The notes: generated from the letters alone by a model not told the origin. Shown: positions 21,504 to 33,371, numbered from the stretch's first letter. The stretch is DNA of 64,000 nucleotides from Nostoc sp. 106C (GCF_002154725.1 NZ_MTAW01000185.1:1-64000), one strand, 5' to 3'. Numbers and translations: made by a program.

Positions 21504-23786
21504 ATGCCATCTACAGATCAAGGTTCTCTTAGTTGGCTGTTACAGCAGTTTCAACTCAAGCCAGGTAAGCCAGCATTTGCCAACGGATTGCGGACTCTCT
21601 TGGCACTGGGTGGTCCGGTTGCAGTCGGAATTCTTACAGGTAATGGTGCTGCAAGTGCGATCGCGGTGATGGCGGCGATGTTCGTGAGTATGGTGGATGT
21701 GGGCGGAGCCTACCGTCAGAAAGCCACTGCGATGATGGCAGCAACTATAGGGGTAACTGTAGCGTTACTGTTAGCAAATTTAGTTAGCAGCACCCTTTGG
21801 TTAGCGCTTCCCACAACATTCATTGTGATATTTATCGCAGGTTTAGCAGGGCTGTATAGCAGTGTAGCTGCTTCTGTCAGCTTGGTTATTTCGATTATGT
21901 TTGTTGTCTCGCTGGCTAGATTCGCTTCATTTCCCGATTTATCTACGGTGCTGCTGCAATGCTTGCTATGTCTGGCTGGAGGAATATGGGCAATGGCTCT
22001 GTCATTAGGGTTGTGGGTGATACGTCCTTACATCCCTGTCATGCAAGCAGTTGCTAACTGTTATCTGTCATTGAGTAAATTTGTGGAATTGGCAAGCCAG
22101 AGAGTATTAAATCCAGAGGATCTTCAAGATTGGGCACAGAAATTTTTGCAAGCTCAGGATACCGTAACACAGGATTTAACTTCTGCTCGTACCACTTGGG
22201 CATCTGTCTGGACTGGACAAAGAGCCATGAATTTGCGGGGAAATCAGTTACTAATTTTAATTGAGGATGCCAACCAAATAATTAATTCTGTTGTGGCAGA
22301 GGTTGAACTTTTGGCGATCGCATCGCAACGCCCGTTATTTTCTGGGTTGCAGAGAGAAATTTGGCAAGTAATGGCAGAGTTGGCAATTGCGCTGCAAAGT
22401 TTATCAGAAGGAATTACCAAAAGTAAAAGCTCAGTTCACCTGGGAAATTTAGATCGAACGATTGAAGCATTAGAACATCAATGGGAAATATTGCGTAGTC
22501 AAGTTTTTAATCAAACAAGCGATATCCACACTGATGAATATTCTGATTTAGTTAACTTGAGGAAGATTGTCACCAGTCTGACAAAGCTGACACAACAAAT
22601 TCATACCGATGCTGAAATTGTTTCAGATTTAAGTACGGGAAAACGGCGCAGTCAGATTTGGCGAGAAATTTCTCCCCCAGCGCAGCCAGAGGGTTTTTCA
22701 TTCATCGACACGTTGCGGGATAACCTGACTTTTGATTCAGTGCTGTTTCGTCATGCGTTACGTTTAGCCTTAATTACAACCATTGCAGAACTAGTCGCCT
22801 CAGTATTGCAACTACCTAGAGGCTATTGGGTAACGCTAACTGCTGTAGTTGCACTTAAGCCCAATTTTGGCGGAACCTCGCAGACAACAGTACAACGCGT
22901 TCTCGGTACTTTCTTGGGTGGAATTATCGGTATTGCTCTAGTCGTGCTCATTAAGAATCCAATGGCGATCGCAGTTTGTATTTTGCTGCTCATATTTGCT
23001 GCTATGTCAGTGCGACCGTTAAGCTACAGCATATTCACCATTCTGCTGACTCCCGTCATTATTCTGTTACTTAACGTTATTAGTACAGGTGGCTGGAAGA
23101 TTGGAGTATTGCGGATCGTTGATAGCCTAGCTGGGGGACTGTTAGCACTGCTTGGTAGCTATCTACTTTTCCCTCGTTGGGAGCGACAGCAACTCCCCAC
23201 ACAACTAGAAAAAACAATGCGAGCAAATCTCGTCTACTTTCAGCAGGTCATCGCTAATTATCTTAATTCTCGACAAGATGCTGCTGATTCTATTAATAGA
23301 CTACGACATCAAGCCGCACTAGAAAACGCCAACGCTGAGGCTGCTGCTCAACGGTTATTTGGCGAACCCCGTCACGTTCAGGGAGAAGTCGAACCTGTAA
23401 TGACGCTGATGATTTACATTCGTGCCTTTTTCAGTTCTGTGACCACTTTAGCCGAACATCTGCGGGAATTTAGCGGTGAGTACCAATTTACTGAACTCAA
23501 GCAACTTGCTAATGCCATTATCCCAGTTTTAGAAAACTTAGCAGATGCATTGCAAAACCAACAGCCACCGCAACCATTACCAGAACTGGATAATTATCTT
23601 GAAGCAATCCACAACGAAATTGAACAGCTACATACTGCGCGGATATCAGAAATTGCCATACATCCCAACACTGTAACTCCCACGTTAAAAGCCGTTCGCG
23701 AACAAACTACCCTATTCACAGAATTAGAGCGTATTGTTAATGAAATTAAAGTTATGCATTGTGCGATCGCACTTTTGCAAAAATAA
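21504..23786 (+). CDS. FUSC family inner-membrane protein
   Basis: The 760-residue protein has two repeated six-TM hydrophobic domains (about 30-175 and 410-555), each followed by a cytoplasmic helical region (about 180-400 and 560-760). This duplicate layout matches FUSC/YccS/AaeB proteins, which are linked to export of aromatic or other weak acids. The segment GYWVTLTAVVALKPNFGGTSQTTVQRVLGT is the family signature in the second half (about 440-470). The substrate is unknown. It is transcribed alone, starting at a good ATG, and faces the convergent DUF2127 gene. Confidence 0.85.
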   Translation: MPSTDQGSLSWLLQQFQLKPGKPAFANGLRTLLALGGPVAVGILTGNGAASAIAVMAAMFVSMVDVGGAYRQKATAMMAATIGVTVALLLANLVSSTLWLALPTTFIVIFIAGLAGLYSSVAASVSLVISIMFVVSLARFASFPDLSTVLLQCLLCLAGGIWAMALSLGLWVIRPYIPVMQAVANCYLSLSKFVELASQRVLNPEDLQDWAQKFLQAQDTVTQDLTSARTTWASVWTGQRAMNLRGNQLLILIEDANQIINSVVAEVELLAIASQRPLFSGLQREIWQVMAELAIALQSLSEGITKSKSSVHLGNLDRTIEALEHQWEILRSQVFNQTSDIHTDEYSDLVNLRKIVTSLTKLTQQIHTDAEIVSDLSTGKRRSQIWREISPPAQPEGFSFIDTLRDNLTFDSVLFRHALRLALITTIAELVASVLQLPRGYWVTLTAVVALKPNFGGTSQTTVQRVLGTFLGGIIGIALVVLIKNPMAIAVCILLLIFAAMSVRPLSYSIFTILLTPVIILLLNVISTGGWKIGVLRIVDSLAGGLLALLGSYLLFPRWERQQLPTQLEKTMRANLVYFQQVIANYLNSRQDAADSINRLRHQAALENANAEAAAQRLFGEPRHVQGEVEPVMTLMIYIRAFFSSVTTLAEHLREFSGEYQFTELKQLANAIIPVLENLADALQNQQPPQPLPELDNYLEAIHNEIEQLHTARISEIAIHPNTVTPTLKAVREQTTLFTELERIVNEIKVMHCAIALLQK

Positions 23787-23835
23787 TTGTGACAATAAAT
23801 GATGCAAATTTATCTTGTCTTAAACACTAAAAGAA

Positions 23836-24282
23836 TTAGTGTTTATGCTTAGGAAAATTACGTAACAAATACCAGAATACTCCTACATTAGCCAAAAATA
23901 CAATTAATTTAATAGGAGATAAACCCCGAATTAACTCATAAATTTCTGGAGGAATACTAATACCTACTAGTACTAATACTAGAATATGTGCCCAGCGCTT
24001 TTCGTACCATAAACCAATAGCTTCAATTGCAGTCACAATAGAATAGATTCCTGCTCCAATACCACTGAATGCTAATGTTTTAGGATTAAAATTAAGCATC
24101 TTTTCGACAAGCCAATTAATAATTCTTGCTTTACCTTCTAAAACATAATCGTCCGAAAAATCCTCAAGATATTGATAATTTTTTAAGGCAAATAATAAAG
24201 CTATAGCAGTAACCATCAATAATGAGGCAGTAAAAGCTTTGTAACAAACAATCGCTATTAACCCAAATGAACGCTTTTTCAA
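23836..24282 (-). CDS. DUF2127 family membrane protein
   Basis: The 148-residue protein has four predicted TM segments, and the family blocks GLIAIVCYKAFTASLLM, AIEAIGLWYEKRWAHILVL and GISIPPEIYEL, characteristic of DUF2127 membrane proteins of unknown function. The start is a TTG at 24282 with an AGGAGG ribosome-binding site four to five bases upstream, so I accept it despite the rare codon. The C-terminus ends in a basic FPKHKH tail. Nothing in the context points to a role. Confidence 0.8.
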   Translation of the reverse strand: MKKRSFGLIAIVCYKAFTASLLMVTAIALLFALKNYQYLEDFSDDYVLEGKARIINWLVEKMLNFNPKTLAFSGIGAGIYSIVTAIEAIGLWYEKRWAHILVLVLVGISIPPEIYELIRGLSPIKLIVFLANVGVFWYLLRNFPKHKH

Positions 24283-24447
24283 ACAACCTCCTCAGTGGAT
24301 ATGATCTTCAGCCCACTTAATGCTCATAATAAATTATTCCCTTATGCCATCCCAACATAGCCAATGGCTGAGGGTAATTTCCAGATTGATGAAAATTATA
24401 GGGAAGCACCGAAGGTATTTGACTATGAAGCTGAATTAATATCAGGC

Positions 24448-25158
24448 TTATATCTTAAGACGCCCATAGCGAGCAGTGAAGCAATTATCTGAACTCGATT
24501 GATTATTCAACCAAGCCCACATTTGATCCCCAAAAGAAAAATGCCACCACTCTCTGGGGTTGCGTTGAAATCCGACTTTTACCATTACATCCCGCAATAA
24601 CTGGCGGTGAGTATGATACTGTTGTGCTTCTGGATACTCACTGTTGGCATAGTAATCAGGAAGCGATCGCTCGGATAATTCATCAATTAGCGAACCCATA
24701 TCCACGATTTGTCCTCGATCGTTTACCAGCGTTACATCCACTGCTGCACCTGTACTATGAGGCGGGGGAGTTTTTTCATCTAAGCTAGGTGCAGCCCAAA
24801 TTTGATAAATCAATTCCCAAATTTCTTGGCGCTGAGTTGGCGATAACTCCGCCGCAATCAGTCCTCTCTGGTTTAGGGCTTGGGTAAAGCTGTAATCTAC
24901 CATAAACTGCTGCACAGCCACCGGGCGATAAGCATCAAAAATTTGGATGTACCAATTAGGATGCAGCAATTGCAGGTAATTTTGAGCTTGGATTAAATTT
25001 TCAACCACACTTTGCCGCAGATAATAAGGAGAATGTGCTCCATAAGGCGCACCCAGTTTTTCATAAGGATGGGGAGATTCTACAGCAAATAGTTTTAAAG
25101 GAATCTCTACTAACGGTTCACCACACTCGAAGATTGATATCTGATGATAAGGTCTCAT
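24448..25158 (-). CDS. VanX-like D-alanyl-D-alanine dipeptidase (M15D)
   Basis: From the ATG at 25158 (MRPYHQIS) the protein has 236 residues; an upstream ATG would add an unlikely 21-residue Cys- and Lys-rich tail. Zinc and catalytic motifs of peptidase family M15 are visible: FDAYRP, HSTGAAVDVTL (His and Asp zinc ligands) and EWWHFSFG (catalytic Glu and third zinc His). The enzyme hydrolyses D-Ala-D-Ala. No vanHA-like ligase is near, so the role is probably peptidoglycan turnover or dipeptide recycling, not antibiotic resistance. No signal peptide is apparent, so it is probably cytosolic. Confidence 0.85.
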   Translation of the reverse strand: MRPYHQISIFECGEPLVEIPLKLFAVESPHPYEKLGAPYGAHSPYYLRQSVVENLIQAQNYLQLLHPNWYIQIFDAYRPVAVQQFMVDYSFTQALNQRGLIAAELSPTQRQEIWELIYQIWAAPSLDEKTPPPHSTGAAVDVTLVNDRGQIVDMGSLIDELSERSLPDYYANSEYPEAQQYHTHRQLLRDVMVKVGFQRNPREWWHFSFGDQMWAWLNNQSSSDNCFTARYGRLKI

Positions 25159-25234
25159 TCCTATTTTGGATTTTAAATTTGTGAAGCAGCACTGCTTTGG
25201 TTTCCAAAGTTGAGCGAACAAATGCTATTTACAA

Positions 25235-25474
25235 TTAGCAGCAATCTTTTGTTTTTTCAATTACCTCTGGTACTGGATCGTAACCACCAGGATGAAATGG
25301 ATGACAGCGCAAAATGCGCCGAATTCCCATCCACGTACCGCGCCAAGGGCCAAATCTTTCAATTGCTTGCATGGTATACATCGAACAAGTCGGCTGAAAG
25401 CGGCAAGTTGGCGGAAATAGTGGCGAGATAAACATTCGGTAGCCCCGAATCAGCCAAATCAATAATAGTTTCAT
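25235..25474 (-). CDS. yidD: Membrane protein insertion efficiency factor YidD
   Basis: The 79-residue protein has the YidD signature: [24 protein letters not shown] with the paired cysteines, then [21 protein letters not shown] and [12 protein letters not shown]. YidD is a small amphipathic membrane-associated protein that helps YidC-dependent insertion. It starts at a good ATG, is 61 nt from the divergent phytol kinase gene and 76 nt upstream of the vanX-like gene on the same strand. Confidence 0.95.
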   Translation of the reverse strand: MKLLLIWLIRGYRMFISPLFPPTCRFQPTCSMYTMQAIERFGPWRGTWMGIRRILRCHPFHPGGYDPVPEVIEKTKDCC

Positions 25475-25535
25475 AGCAGTAACTAAATCTAATAAAGTAG
25501 TAATAAGGTCCTAAATTTTCTTTCTATTAGTATTT

Positions 25536-26243
25536 TTGGTGAGTAAATTTCCTGCTTTAGACTCGATTTCTCCTTTATGGCTACAAATTGCGATCGTTGC
25601 GGTTTGGGTGTTATTCATTTTAGCGATCGCCTGGGGAGTTAATCGCTTCGCCCATAAAGACCCAGAAATTGTCCGCAAGATAGTTCATATTGGCACTGGC
25701 AATGTGATAATGCTTGCTTGGTGGTTAAATATTCCTGCAAGTATAGGCATTACAGCTTCAATTTTAGCCAGCGCGGTCACCTTATTGTCATATCGCTTTC
25801 CGATTCTCCCTGGTATTAATAGTGTCGGTCGTCAAAGTTTCGGAACATTTTTTTACTCTGTCAGTTTCGGTATTCTAGTTGCCAGCTTCTGGTACTTGCA
25901 ACAACCCCAGTACGCAGCATTGGGAATTTTGGTGATGACTTGGGGAGATGGACTAGCAGCTTTAATTGGTCAGCGCTTTGGCAAACATAAGTATAAAGTT
26001 CTTGGGTCACAAAAAAGCTGGGAAGGTTCTTTAACAATGACCCTTGTTAGTTATCTAGTCAGTAGTTTAGTTTTGCTCGGTGTCCAAGGGAATATTTGGC
26101 AAACTTGGGTAGTAGCCTTAGTAGTGGCAGTGGTAGCTACTGCTTTAGAAGCTTTTTCATTTTTAGGTATTGATAATTTGACTGTTCCTTTAGGTAGTGC
26201 GGCCCTAGCATTTTTCTTAATTGAGCAACTGCCACTTCATTAA
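25536..26243 (+). CDS. Phytol/polyprenol kinase (VTE5-like)
   Basis: The 235-residue protein has about seven TM segments and the signature of the CTP-dependent phytol/dolichol/diacylglycerol kinase family: RKIVHIGTGNVI (about 46-57), WGDGLAALIGQRFGKHKY (about 138-155) and a GSQKSWEGSLTM motif (about 161-172). In photosynthetic organisms VTE5 phosphorylates phytol released from chlorophyll for tocopherol or chlorophyll re-synthesis. No ATG is present at the 5' end; the start is TTG at 25536 or GTG at 25539. Confidence 0.85.
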   Translation: MVSKFPALDSISPLWLQIAIVAVWVLFILAIAWGVNRFAHKDPEIVRKIVHIGTGNVIMLAWWLNIPASIGITASILASAVTLLSYRFPILPGINSVGRQSFGTFFYSVSFGILVASFWYLQQPQYAALGILVMTWGDGLAALIGQRFGKHKYKVLGSQKSWEGSLTMTLVSYLVSSLVLLGVQGNIWQTWVVALVVAVVATALEAFSFLGIDNLTVPLGSAALAFFLIEQLPLH

Positions 26244-26357
26244 ATGGGTAATAGTCTATAAGTGGTTAAGAATTATCAATAAATATTACTCAATCTCCAA
26301 ATAAATTTGGCATACAATAATTACTTTTTTGTTAAAAAATCTAAACCTACACTTGTT

Positions 26358-26533
26358 ATACCAATTCCAGCAAAAAATGAGACACGTAGGTTGGTGAGCC
26401 ACTCACGTGGGCGGGTTTCCCGACTTGAGTGAAGTGGCGTTTGAACTGAGTGAAACCCAACAATTAAAAGACTTTGGAATGTTGGGTTTCGTTCCTCAAC
26501 CCAACCTACATCATATTTTTTGTGAAATAGTAT
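26358..26533. repeat. MITE-like element, copy A
   Basis: A 176-bp element starts ATACCAATTCCAG and ends TGAAATAGTAT, with imperfect terminal inverted repeats extending to the AAAAAAT blocks. The interior carries paired AACCCAAC and GGGTTTCC segments. It is nearly identical, in inverse orientation, to 43889-44074, which shows a mobile or mobilised family. It has no coding capacity. The rest of the 26244-26772 gap shows nothing I recognise. Confidence 0.88.
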
Positions 26534-26772
26534 TAGGTTGTAAAACTACAAAAAAAGAAATGAAATTGTCATAAAAATTTAATAATTATTCCACTGAAGA
26601 CATGTTTTTCAGGCGGGTTTATTTGTCTTGAGAATTGTAAACCAAATTACAGATCTACAACCGAATAGAGAATATAACATAGCTAAATTTATCACCAAAG
26701 AGAGATTAGATTAAGAGCTAAATGATTTTACATAGGAAATAATATTAATTCTTTGTTGTTATAAAAATAAAA

Positions 26773-27384
26773 ATGACATTTTTTAATTATTCACAACCGC
26801 CTTTATGCCGCAAACAGCCAACTCAAGCAATTCAAGAACTAGAAGGGCTTTGGTATGTAAACTGGCAAATAGGTAAAATTCCACTTTACTCAACTTTTTA
26901 TACTCGTGTCGATCAAGCTTGCATCCTTTGGAGTTTGCTACTTTTACCAATATTTATGACCGCTCAATTTTTGCCAATTAGTTGGAGTTTACAAGCTACC
27001 TTATGGTCAATACTTAGTGGTATCGGCACCATAGCAATGGTCAGTTGGACTAGTTACTGGGTAAAGGTAAGACAAGTTAAATGGGTGCTATTTTGCTGGG
27101 TAATCCTAATGTTATTGGGAGTGCTTTTAACGAATTTAAGTATTTACTTAGGCTGGGCTAATATCTTATTAAATCTATGCCCATTGTGGCTAGGTTTAAG
27201 TACAGTTGGATATATTTGTACTGGGTTAGGAGTGCGATCGCGTGCCCTAGTTTTTACAGGGATGCTTCACCTCCTATTAATTTTTATTCTGCCTTATATC
27301 GCCCCCTGGCAGTTTCTCAGTACTGGCGCTTTTATGGCTTTATGCTTATTAATGTTAGCTGAATTTCAGTGGGATGGTTTATAG
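26773..27384 (+). CDS. Multi-pass membrane protein of unknown function
   Basis: The 203-residue protein has a hydrophilic N-terminal 45 residues containing ELEGLWYVNWQIGKIPLYST and then about six TM segments (about 48-70, 74-92, 102-124, 127-148, 157-176, 180-198) with little polar sequence between. I do not recognise the family. The gene has a clear ATG and is followed about 60 nt downstream by a strong palindrome. Base composition is AT-rich but similar to surrounding cyanobacterial genes. Confidence 0.65.
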   Translation: MTFFNYSQPPLCRKQPTQAIQELEGLWYVNWQIGKIPLYSTFYTRVDQACILWSLLLLPIFMTAQFLPISWSLQATLWSILSGIGTIAMVSWTSYWVKVRQVKWVLFCWVILMLLGVLLTNLSIYLGWANILLNLCPLWLGLSTVGYICTGLGVRSRALVFTGMLHLLLIFILPYIAPWQFLSTGAFMALCLLMLAEFQWDGL

Positions 27385-27445
27385 TTTTGGCAACGTCAAA
27401 ACTTATGTATTGCCAATCAAATAATATCTAAATAATTTGCTCTTC

Positions 27446-27486
27446 ATTTAGCTCCCCGACTTCTTTAAGAAGTCGGGGAGCTAAAT
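27446..27486. terminator. Perfect 20-bp palindrome downstream of membrane protein gene
   Basis: A 41-nt perfect palindrome centred at 27466 (arms containing TAGCTCCCCGACTTCTT) has a single-base centre. It may serve as a 3' end structure. No U-tract follows, so it could equally be a dispersed element; a related sequence is at 37532-37571. Confidence 0.55.
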
Positions 27487-27701
27487 CCATAGATACTTTA
27501 TCTTAGATTTTTAAATACATTAAATAGGTTGGCGATGCTGCTTGACGATAATTTATGTACAAAGCAGACATCAGCATAATTGTAGAGATAGAGGGCTAGC
27601 TTAACAAAATTACTGAGGTTTGACAAGTATACCAGTAGCCTATTTTTCAGTAATATCAAGATATTAAAATTACTATTAGCTGTTTTAGTAAGTATAAAAA
27701 A

Positions 27702-28571
27702 ATGAGATTTAGAGAATGGGCGACTAAAGTCATGCTAATTTTTCTATTGTTCGCCACTCTAATTTTGGCGCTGTTTGCCGGGAAATCAGCAAAAATTGCA
27801 AAAAATACAGCAACATCGATTCCAGAGGTTATAGCCTGGAGTGAGTATCCGAAGGCGCAATTACAATCAGCAAAAAATCTGAGTAGCAAATCTCCGAGTG
27901 TTCCCAAATCGCAAGTCAAAAAGAGTCAGCCTCTAGCACTGTACAGCACTACTGAGGCCTTTGCCAGATACAAGCCTCAGTATGAAATCACACCCGTAGA
28001 TCCAAGCAATTACGGTGATAGGTATGCCAAAGATATTAATGGCGTATCTCTACGCAATCAGCCTATTGTAGTACTACATGAAACTAGTAATTCTGCGTCT
28101 AGTGCGATTAATTTTTTTCAAACCCCTCATGATAATGAAAATATCCAAGCGAGTTATCACACGTTAATTAAGCGAGATGGGACGGTAGTTTATCTTATCC
28201 CACCAGAAAAGCGTGCCTTTGGTGCAGGTAACTCGGTATTTGATGGGCCTAATGGTTCTGAAACTGTGAAGACTAACCCTAATTTGCCACCGTCTGTCAA
28301 TAACTTTGCTTATCACGTTTCTTTAGAAACACCACCAGAGGCTTGGGGAGATAACCACGTACAAAGCCATAGTGGTTACACCGAGGCTCAATATCATTCT
28401 CTGGCTTGGTTAATCGCTCAAAGTCAAGTTCCAGAGGATCGCATCACTACTCATCGAGCCGTAGACCGCTCAGGTCAAAGAATTGATCCCATAAGTTTTG
28501 ATTTTAACAAGTTCTTCGATTTACTTCATAGCTATCGTCAGCTAACACCAATTAATAGGGCACACAGATAA
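27702..28571 (+). CDS. N-acetylmuramoyl-L-alanine amidase (Amidase_2/PGRP type)
   Basis: The 289-residue protein begins with a TM or signal anchor (about 8-28), then a low-complexity linker (about 30-85), and an Amidase_2 domain (about 115-275). Visible motifs are IVVLHETSNSASSAINFF with the first zinc His, ASYHTLIKRDGTVVYLIP, and THRAVDRSGQRIDP with the second His and downstream DP. It should cleave the amide bond between N-acetylmuramic acid and L-alanine of peptidoglycan, acting outside the inner membrane. It stands alone. The third zinc ligand position cannot be decided by eye. Confidence 0.85.
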   Translation: MRFREWATKVMLIFLLFATLILALFAGKSAKIAKNTATSIPEVIAWSEYPKAQLQSAKNLSSKSPSVPKSQVKKSQPLALYSTTEAFARYKPQYEITPVDPSNYGDRYAKDINGVSLRNQPIVVLHETSNSASSAINFFQTPHDNENIQASYHTLIKRDGTVVYLIPPEKRAFGAGNSVFDGPNGSETVKTNPNLPPSVNNFAYHVSLETPPEAWGDNHVQSHSGYTEAQYHSLAWLIAQSQVPEDRITTHRAVDRSGQRIDPISFDFNKFFDLLHSYRQLTPINRAHR

Positions 28572-28647
28572 AAATCTCACATAAAGACGCTAAGGTTTTC
28601 AGATAACTTGGCATCTTGATGTGAGATTTAAAAGAAAAATTATTTGA

Positions 28648-30492
28648 TTATTTGCTAAAACTATAGATTTGCTGAGTTTCTAGGCGATCGCAAATTGCCG
28701 AAGGTAGTGTATCAACCCCAAAAGTCTGCCGATCTAGTTGGACTTGCAAATTACTTAGGGGATCGCTACCAGCAGAAATCAGAAATTCTAGCTTTTGGAT
28801 GTAAGGCAAAGTTGCTAGTTGGTCGAGAATTTGAAAGATTGCTTGTAGGTAAGGATGACCTGTCTGCTGATACCAATCACAAGCAGCTACTTTCGGTTGG
28901 TCAAAACCCAAGTGTACTGTTAAGGAAGGCTTGTCAAATAAAGCGATCGCTAATGGCCGCGCTTCTTCTTGTAGCAATAAGTCGTGAGTTTTCGCTAAAT
29001 GCCGTATTTTTTCTAAGCGTTCATAGCGTTGCGTTACCGATTGGGGATCATCTTGCCAGTGAATAGCTACTGTTACTAAATACGTTTGCAGAAGCATATG
29101 ACCTAGCTTTTTCGCCTTGGTTGCTAAGTAATAGGAATTGTAGTCATTGGCTTCAATCAACAACGGCACGCGATCGACTACTTCCAAACTATAGCCCTTG
29201 ACTCCGGCAATTTTGCGGGGATTATTCGTAATCAGGCGAATCTTTTTCACACCCAAGTCCATGAGCATTTGTGCGCCCATACCATAATCTCGTAGGTCAG
29301 CAGCGAATCCCAAACGCTCATTCGCCTCCACTGTATCCAAACCCATATCTTGTAAGGAATAGGCTTTTAGCTTGTTAATCAACCCAATTCCCCGTCCTTC
29401 TTGACGTAGGTAGACTACGACACCTTGGCCAGCACTCTCAATCATTTTCAGTGCTGCTTGCAGCTGCATCCGACAATCGCAGCGTAAAGAACCCAAAGCA
29501 TCACCAGTTAAGCATTCTGAATGCATCCGCACCATAACTTCTTCATCTTTGAAGCTAGCGGGATCGCCCTTGACAATCGCAACGTGTTCAGAATTATCTA
29601 GGGTATGGCGGTAAGCGTAGATTTTAAAGTGACCGAACTGGGTGGGTAAATCGGCAATGCTTTCGCGAGTAACTAAGCGATCGTGCTGGAGACGATAACT
29701 GATTAAATCAGCAATACTAATAATTTTGAGATTGTGACTTTGAGCATACTCGATTAACTGGGGCAATCGCGCCATTGAACCATCAGGGTTTTGAATTTCG
29801 CAAATTACCCCAGCCGGATATAACCCTGCTAATCGAGATAAGTCTACAGCCGCTTCTGTATGTCCGGCGCGTTTGAGTACGCCTCCAGCTTTAGCTCGAA
29901 TCGGGAAAATATGTCCAGGACGACGTAAATCTAAAGGCTTTGTCGCTGGATTGAGAGTCACCTGGATAGTACGAGCACGGTCTTCGGCTGAGATCCCAGT
30001 ACTTACACCCAAATGTGGTCCAGCGTCAATACTGACGGTAAAAGCTGTCTGGTTAGTGTCTGTAATATTGCTCACCATTAATGGTAAGTCTAGTTCATCT
30101 AGGCGATCGCCTGTCATCGCCAGACAGATTAGCCCTCTTGCTTCCACTGCCATGAAATTTATCATGTCGGGTGTGGCAAATTGGGCAGCACAAATCAGGT
30201 CTCCTTCATTTTCTCGATTTTCGTCATCTACCACGACGATCACACGACCAGCTTTCAAATCTGCTAGAGCCGCGTCAATGGAATCAAACTTAAAAGATGA
30301 GCTAGCGCCGTTCTGAGCCGACGCTGCGGCAATGTTTTTCGATTCAGGCGACTGGTGAAAGGCTTTCTCTACTTGAGGAGCCACCCCAGCGCTCTGGTCG
30401 CTAGAGTTTAGGGGAGTGGCTTGCGACTGCCGTTTAGTCTTAGGCTTTGACACAGAGTATTTCCAGCTACCAAAAGTAAATTTTTTTAACAA
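28648..30492 (-). CDS. ribBA: Bifunctional RibBA riboflavin enzyme
   Basis: The 614-residue protein joins two enzymes. 3,4-dihydroxy-2-butanone 4-phosphate synthase spans about 70-275 ([24 protein letters not shown]). GTP cyclohydrolase II spans about 280-480 ([15 protein letters not shown], then [10 protein letters not shown] with zinc cysteines, [10 protein letters not shown] and ITNNPRK). They make the two starting compounds of riboflavin synthesis. It is longer than usual, with a 65-residue low-complexity N-terminal leader (Ser/Gln-rich) and about 110 extra residues at the C-terminus, a cyanobacterial trait. No FMN riboswitch is visible upstream. Confidence 0.95.
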   Translation of the reverse strand: MLKKFTFGSWKYSVSKPKTKRQSQATPLNSSDQSAGVAPQVEKAFHQSPESKNIAAASAQNGASSSFKFDSIDAALADLKAGRVIVVVDDENRENEGDLICAAQFATPDMINFMAVEARGLICLAMTGDRLDELDLPLMVSNITDTNQTAFTVSIDAGPHLGVSTGISAEDRARTIQVTLNPATKPLDLRRPGHIFPIRAKAGGVLKRAGHTEAAVDLSRLAGLYPAGVICEIQNPDGSMARLPQLIEYAQSHNLKIISIADLISYRLQHDRLVTRESIADLPTQFGHFKIYAYRHTLDNSEHVAIVKGDPASFKDEEVMVRMHSECLTGDALGSLRCDCRMQLQAALKMIESAGQGVVVYLRQEGRGIGLINKLKAYSLQDMGLDTVEANERLGFAADLRDYGMGAQMLMDLGVKKIRLITNNPRKIAGVKGYSLEVVDRVPLLIEANDYNSYYLATKAKKLGHMLLQTYLVTVAIHWQDDPQSVTQRYERLEKIRHLAKTHDLLLQEEARPLAIALFDKPSLTVHLGFDQPKVAACDWYQQTGHPYLQAIFQILDQLATLPYIQKLEFLISAGSDPLSNLQVQLDRQTFGVDTLPSAICDRLETQQIYSFSK

Positions 30493-30918
30493 TTTCTTCT
30501 TTTAGATTGTAGCTCCTTTATAAGGCAGAGAAGTACACTAGCAATGATTTGATAACATGGCAAAAATTTCTGCTTTAAAATTGAGGTTTATTACTCAAGT
30601 GTGACAGCAAAGCATCAAGAGCAAGAGTATACTTGCAAACTTCCTGCTTTAAAAGGTTTGGGATTGCCTGAATATGGTAGTTTCACAATGTTTGATTTCC
30701 TATTTACTTAAGTCTGTGAACAGTTACTACTCCTGTCCTTGGGAAGAAAAAGCTAAAAAACTTACTTTTGGTGAGAGCATAGAATCTCATCGCTATTAAG
30801 TGCAAAGCCACCAATACCTCGGCTCAAGTCCGTGGCTAATTGTGCGTTGCGCGTCTGGTCGCTGATATTTTGATAGCTAAGAACTAATTAAACAAAAACA
30901 GATAAGGATTTGATCATC
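30493..30918. other. Divergent intergenic region, ribBA/argC
   Basis: A 426-nt AT-rich gap between divergent ribBA and argC must hold two promoters, but none can be assigned with confidence. An AAGGA is present at 30904-30908, ahead of the argC ATG. I see no riboswitch or repeat. Confidence 0.5.
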
Positions 30919-31977
30919 ATGGGCAAAAATGGACGCGTACCCGTTGGGATTATTGGCGCGTCAGGCTATGGCGGAGTGCAGTTAGTACGACTACTGATGG
31001 ATCATCCAGAAGTCGAACTAGTTTATTTAGGCGGTGAGAGCAGTGCGGGAAAATCCTTTGCGGATCTCTATCCCCATCTGGCTCATGCAGTTAACCTGCC
31101 AATAGAGGCGGTAGATGCAGAAATTATCGCCCAGCGCTGTGAAGCAGTGTTTCTTTCTCTACCAAATGGTCTGGCTTGCCAAATCACTCCAAAACTTATC
31201 GAAAAAGGATGTAAGGTACTAGATCTCAGTGCCGATTATCGATTTAATGATTTGGCAACCTATACCACTTGGTATGGCACAGAGAGAAGCGATCAAACAA
31301 CTGCGGCTACAGCAGTATACGGATTACCAGAACTTTACCGCGATCGCATTACCGAAGCGCAGCTTGTCGGCTGTCCCGGCTGCTATCCCACAGCCAGTCT
31401 TTTAGCTCTTTCACCACTCTTGAAACAGGGTCTAATTGTGCCTGAAACTGCCATTATCGATGCTAAATCTGGTACATCTGGCGGGGGACGACAAGCTAAA
31501 ATTAATATGCTCTTAGCTGAGGCAGACAACTCCCTCGCTGCATACGGAGTTGCCCGTCATCGTCATACCCCAGAAATTGAGCAGGTTTGTAGCGATCTCG
31601 CCGGACACGAAGTCACCATCCAATTTACACCGCATCTGATTCCGATGGTGCGGGGAATTTTAGCAACTGTATATGCCACACTGCGCGATCCCGGTCTCGT
31701 GCGAGATGATATGGTGACAATTTACAATGCTTTTTACCGTAACTCGCCTTGGGTGAAAGTCTGTGAAAGTGGCATTTACCCCCAAACAAAGTGGGCTAGC
31801 GGCAGTAATCTTTGCTACATTGGTATAGAAGTTGACCCGCGTACTGGTCGAATAATTGTCATGTCAGTAATCGACAACTTAATTAAAGGGCAAGCGGGTC
31901 AAGCAATTCAGTGTTTAAATCTCATGATGGGTTGGGATGAAACCTTGGGGTTGCCCAAATTGGGATTTTATCCATAA
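30919..31977 (+). CDS. argC: N-acetyl-gamma-glutamyl-phosphate reductase
   Basis: From the ATG at 30919 the protein has 352 residues. It shows the N-terminal Rossmann motif [18 protein letters not shown], the active-site segment [15 protein letters not shown] containing the nucleophilic Cys, the [15 protein letters not shown] loop and HRHTPEIEQ. It performs the third step of arginine synthesis, NADPH-dependent reduction of N-acetylglutamyl phosphate. An in-frame TTG start at 30910 is less likely. It stands alone and converges with eno. Confidence 0.95.
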   Translation: MGKNGRVPVGIIGASGYGGVQLVRLLMDHPEVELVYLGGESSAGKSFADLYPHLAHAVNLPIEAVDAEIIAQRCEAVFLSLPNGLACQITPKLIEKGCKVLDLSADYRFNDLATYTTWYGTERSDQTTAATAVYGLPELYRDRITEAQLVGCPGCYPTASLLALSPLLKQGLIVPETAIIDAKSGTSGGGRQAKINMLLAEADNSLAAYGVARHRHTPEIEQVCSDLAGHEVTIQFTPHLIPMVRGILATVYATLRDPGLVRDDMVTIYNAFYRNSPWVKVCESGIYPQTKWASGSNLCYIGIEVDPRTGRIIVMSVIDNLIKGQAGQAIQCLNLMMGWDETLGLPKLGFYP

Positions 31978-31980
31978 TCA

Positions 31981-32041
31981 GGACTGAGTGCTGAGTCCTA
32001 AGTAATTTTTTCGCTCAGCACTTAGTACTTACTACTCAGTA
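31981..32041. terminator. STRR heptamer palindrome between argC and eno
   Basis: GGACTGA-GTGCTGA-GTCCTAA-GTA is answered by CTCAGCA-CTTAGTA-CTTACTA-CTCAGTA, so heptamers on the two strands can pair to a stem around a T-rich loop. It fills the whole gap between two converging genes and may terminate both transcripts; this is inferred. Confidence 0.55.
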
Positions 32042-32042
32042 T

Positions 32043-33371
<1,329 letters not shown>

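Noticed and set aside
24448-25158. VanX as part of a vancomycin resistance cluster
   Set aside because: No vanH, vanA or vanS/R-like genes are near; a housekeeping dipeptidase is more likely.
29873-30316. 147-codon frame antisense to ribBA
   Set aside because: It is a shadow of the well-supported ribBA on the other strand.
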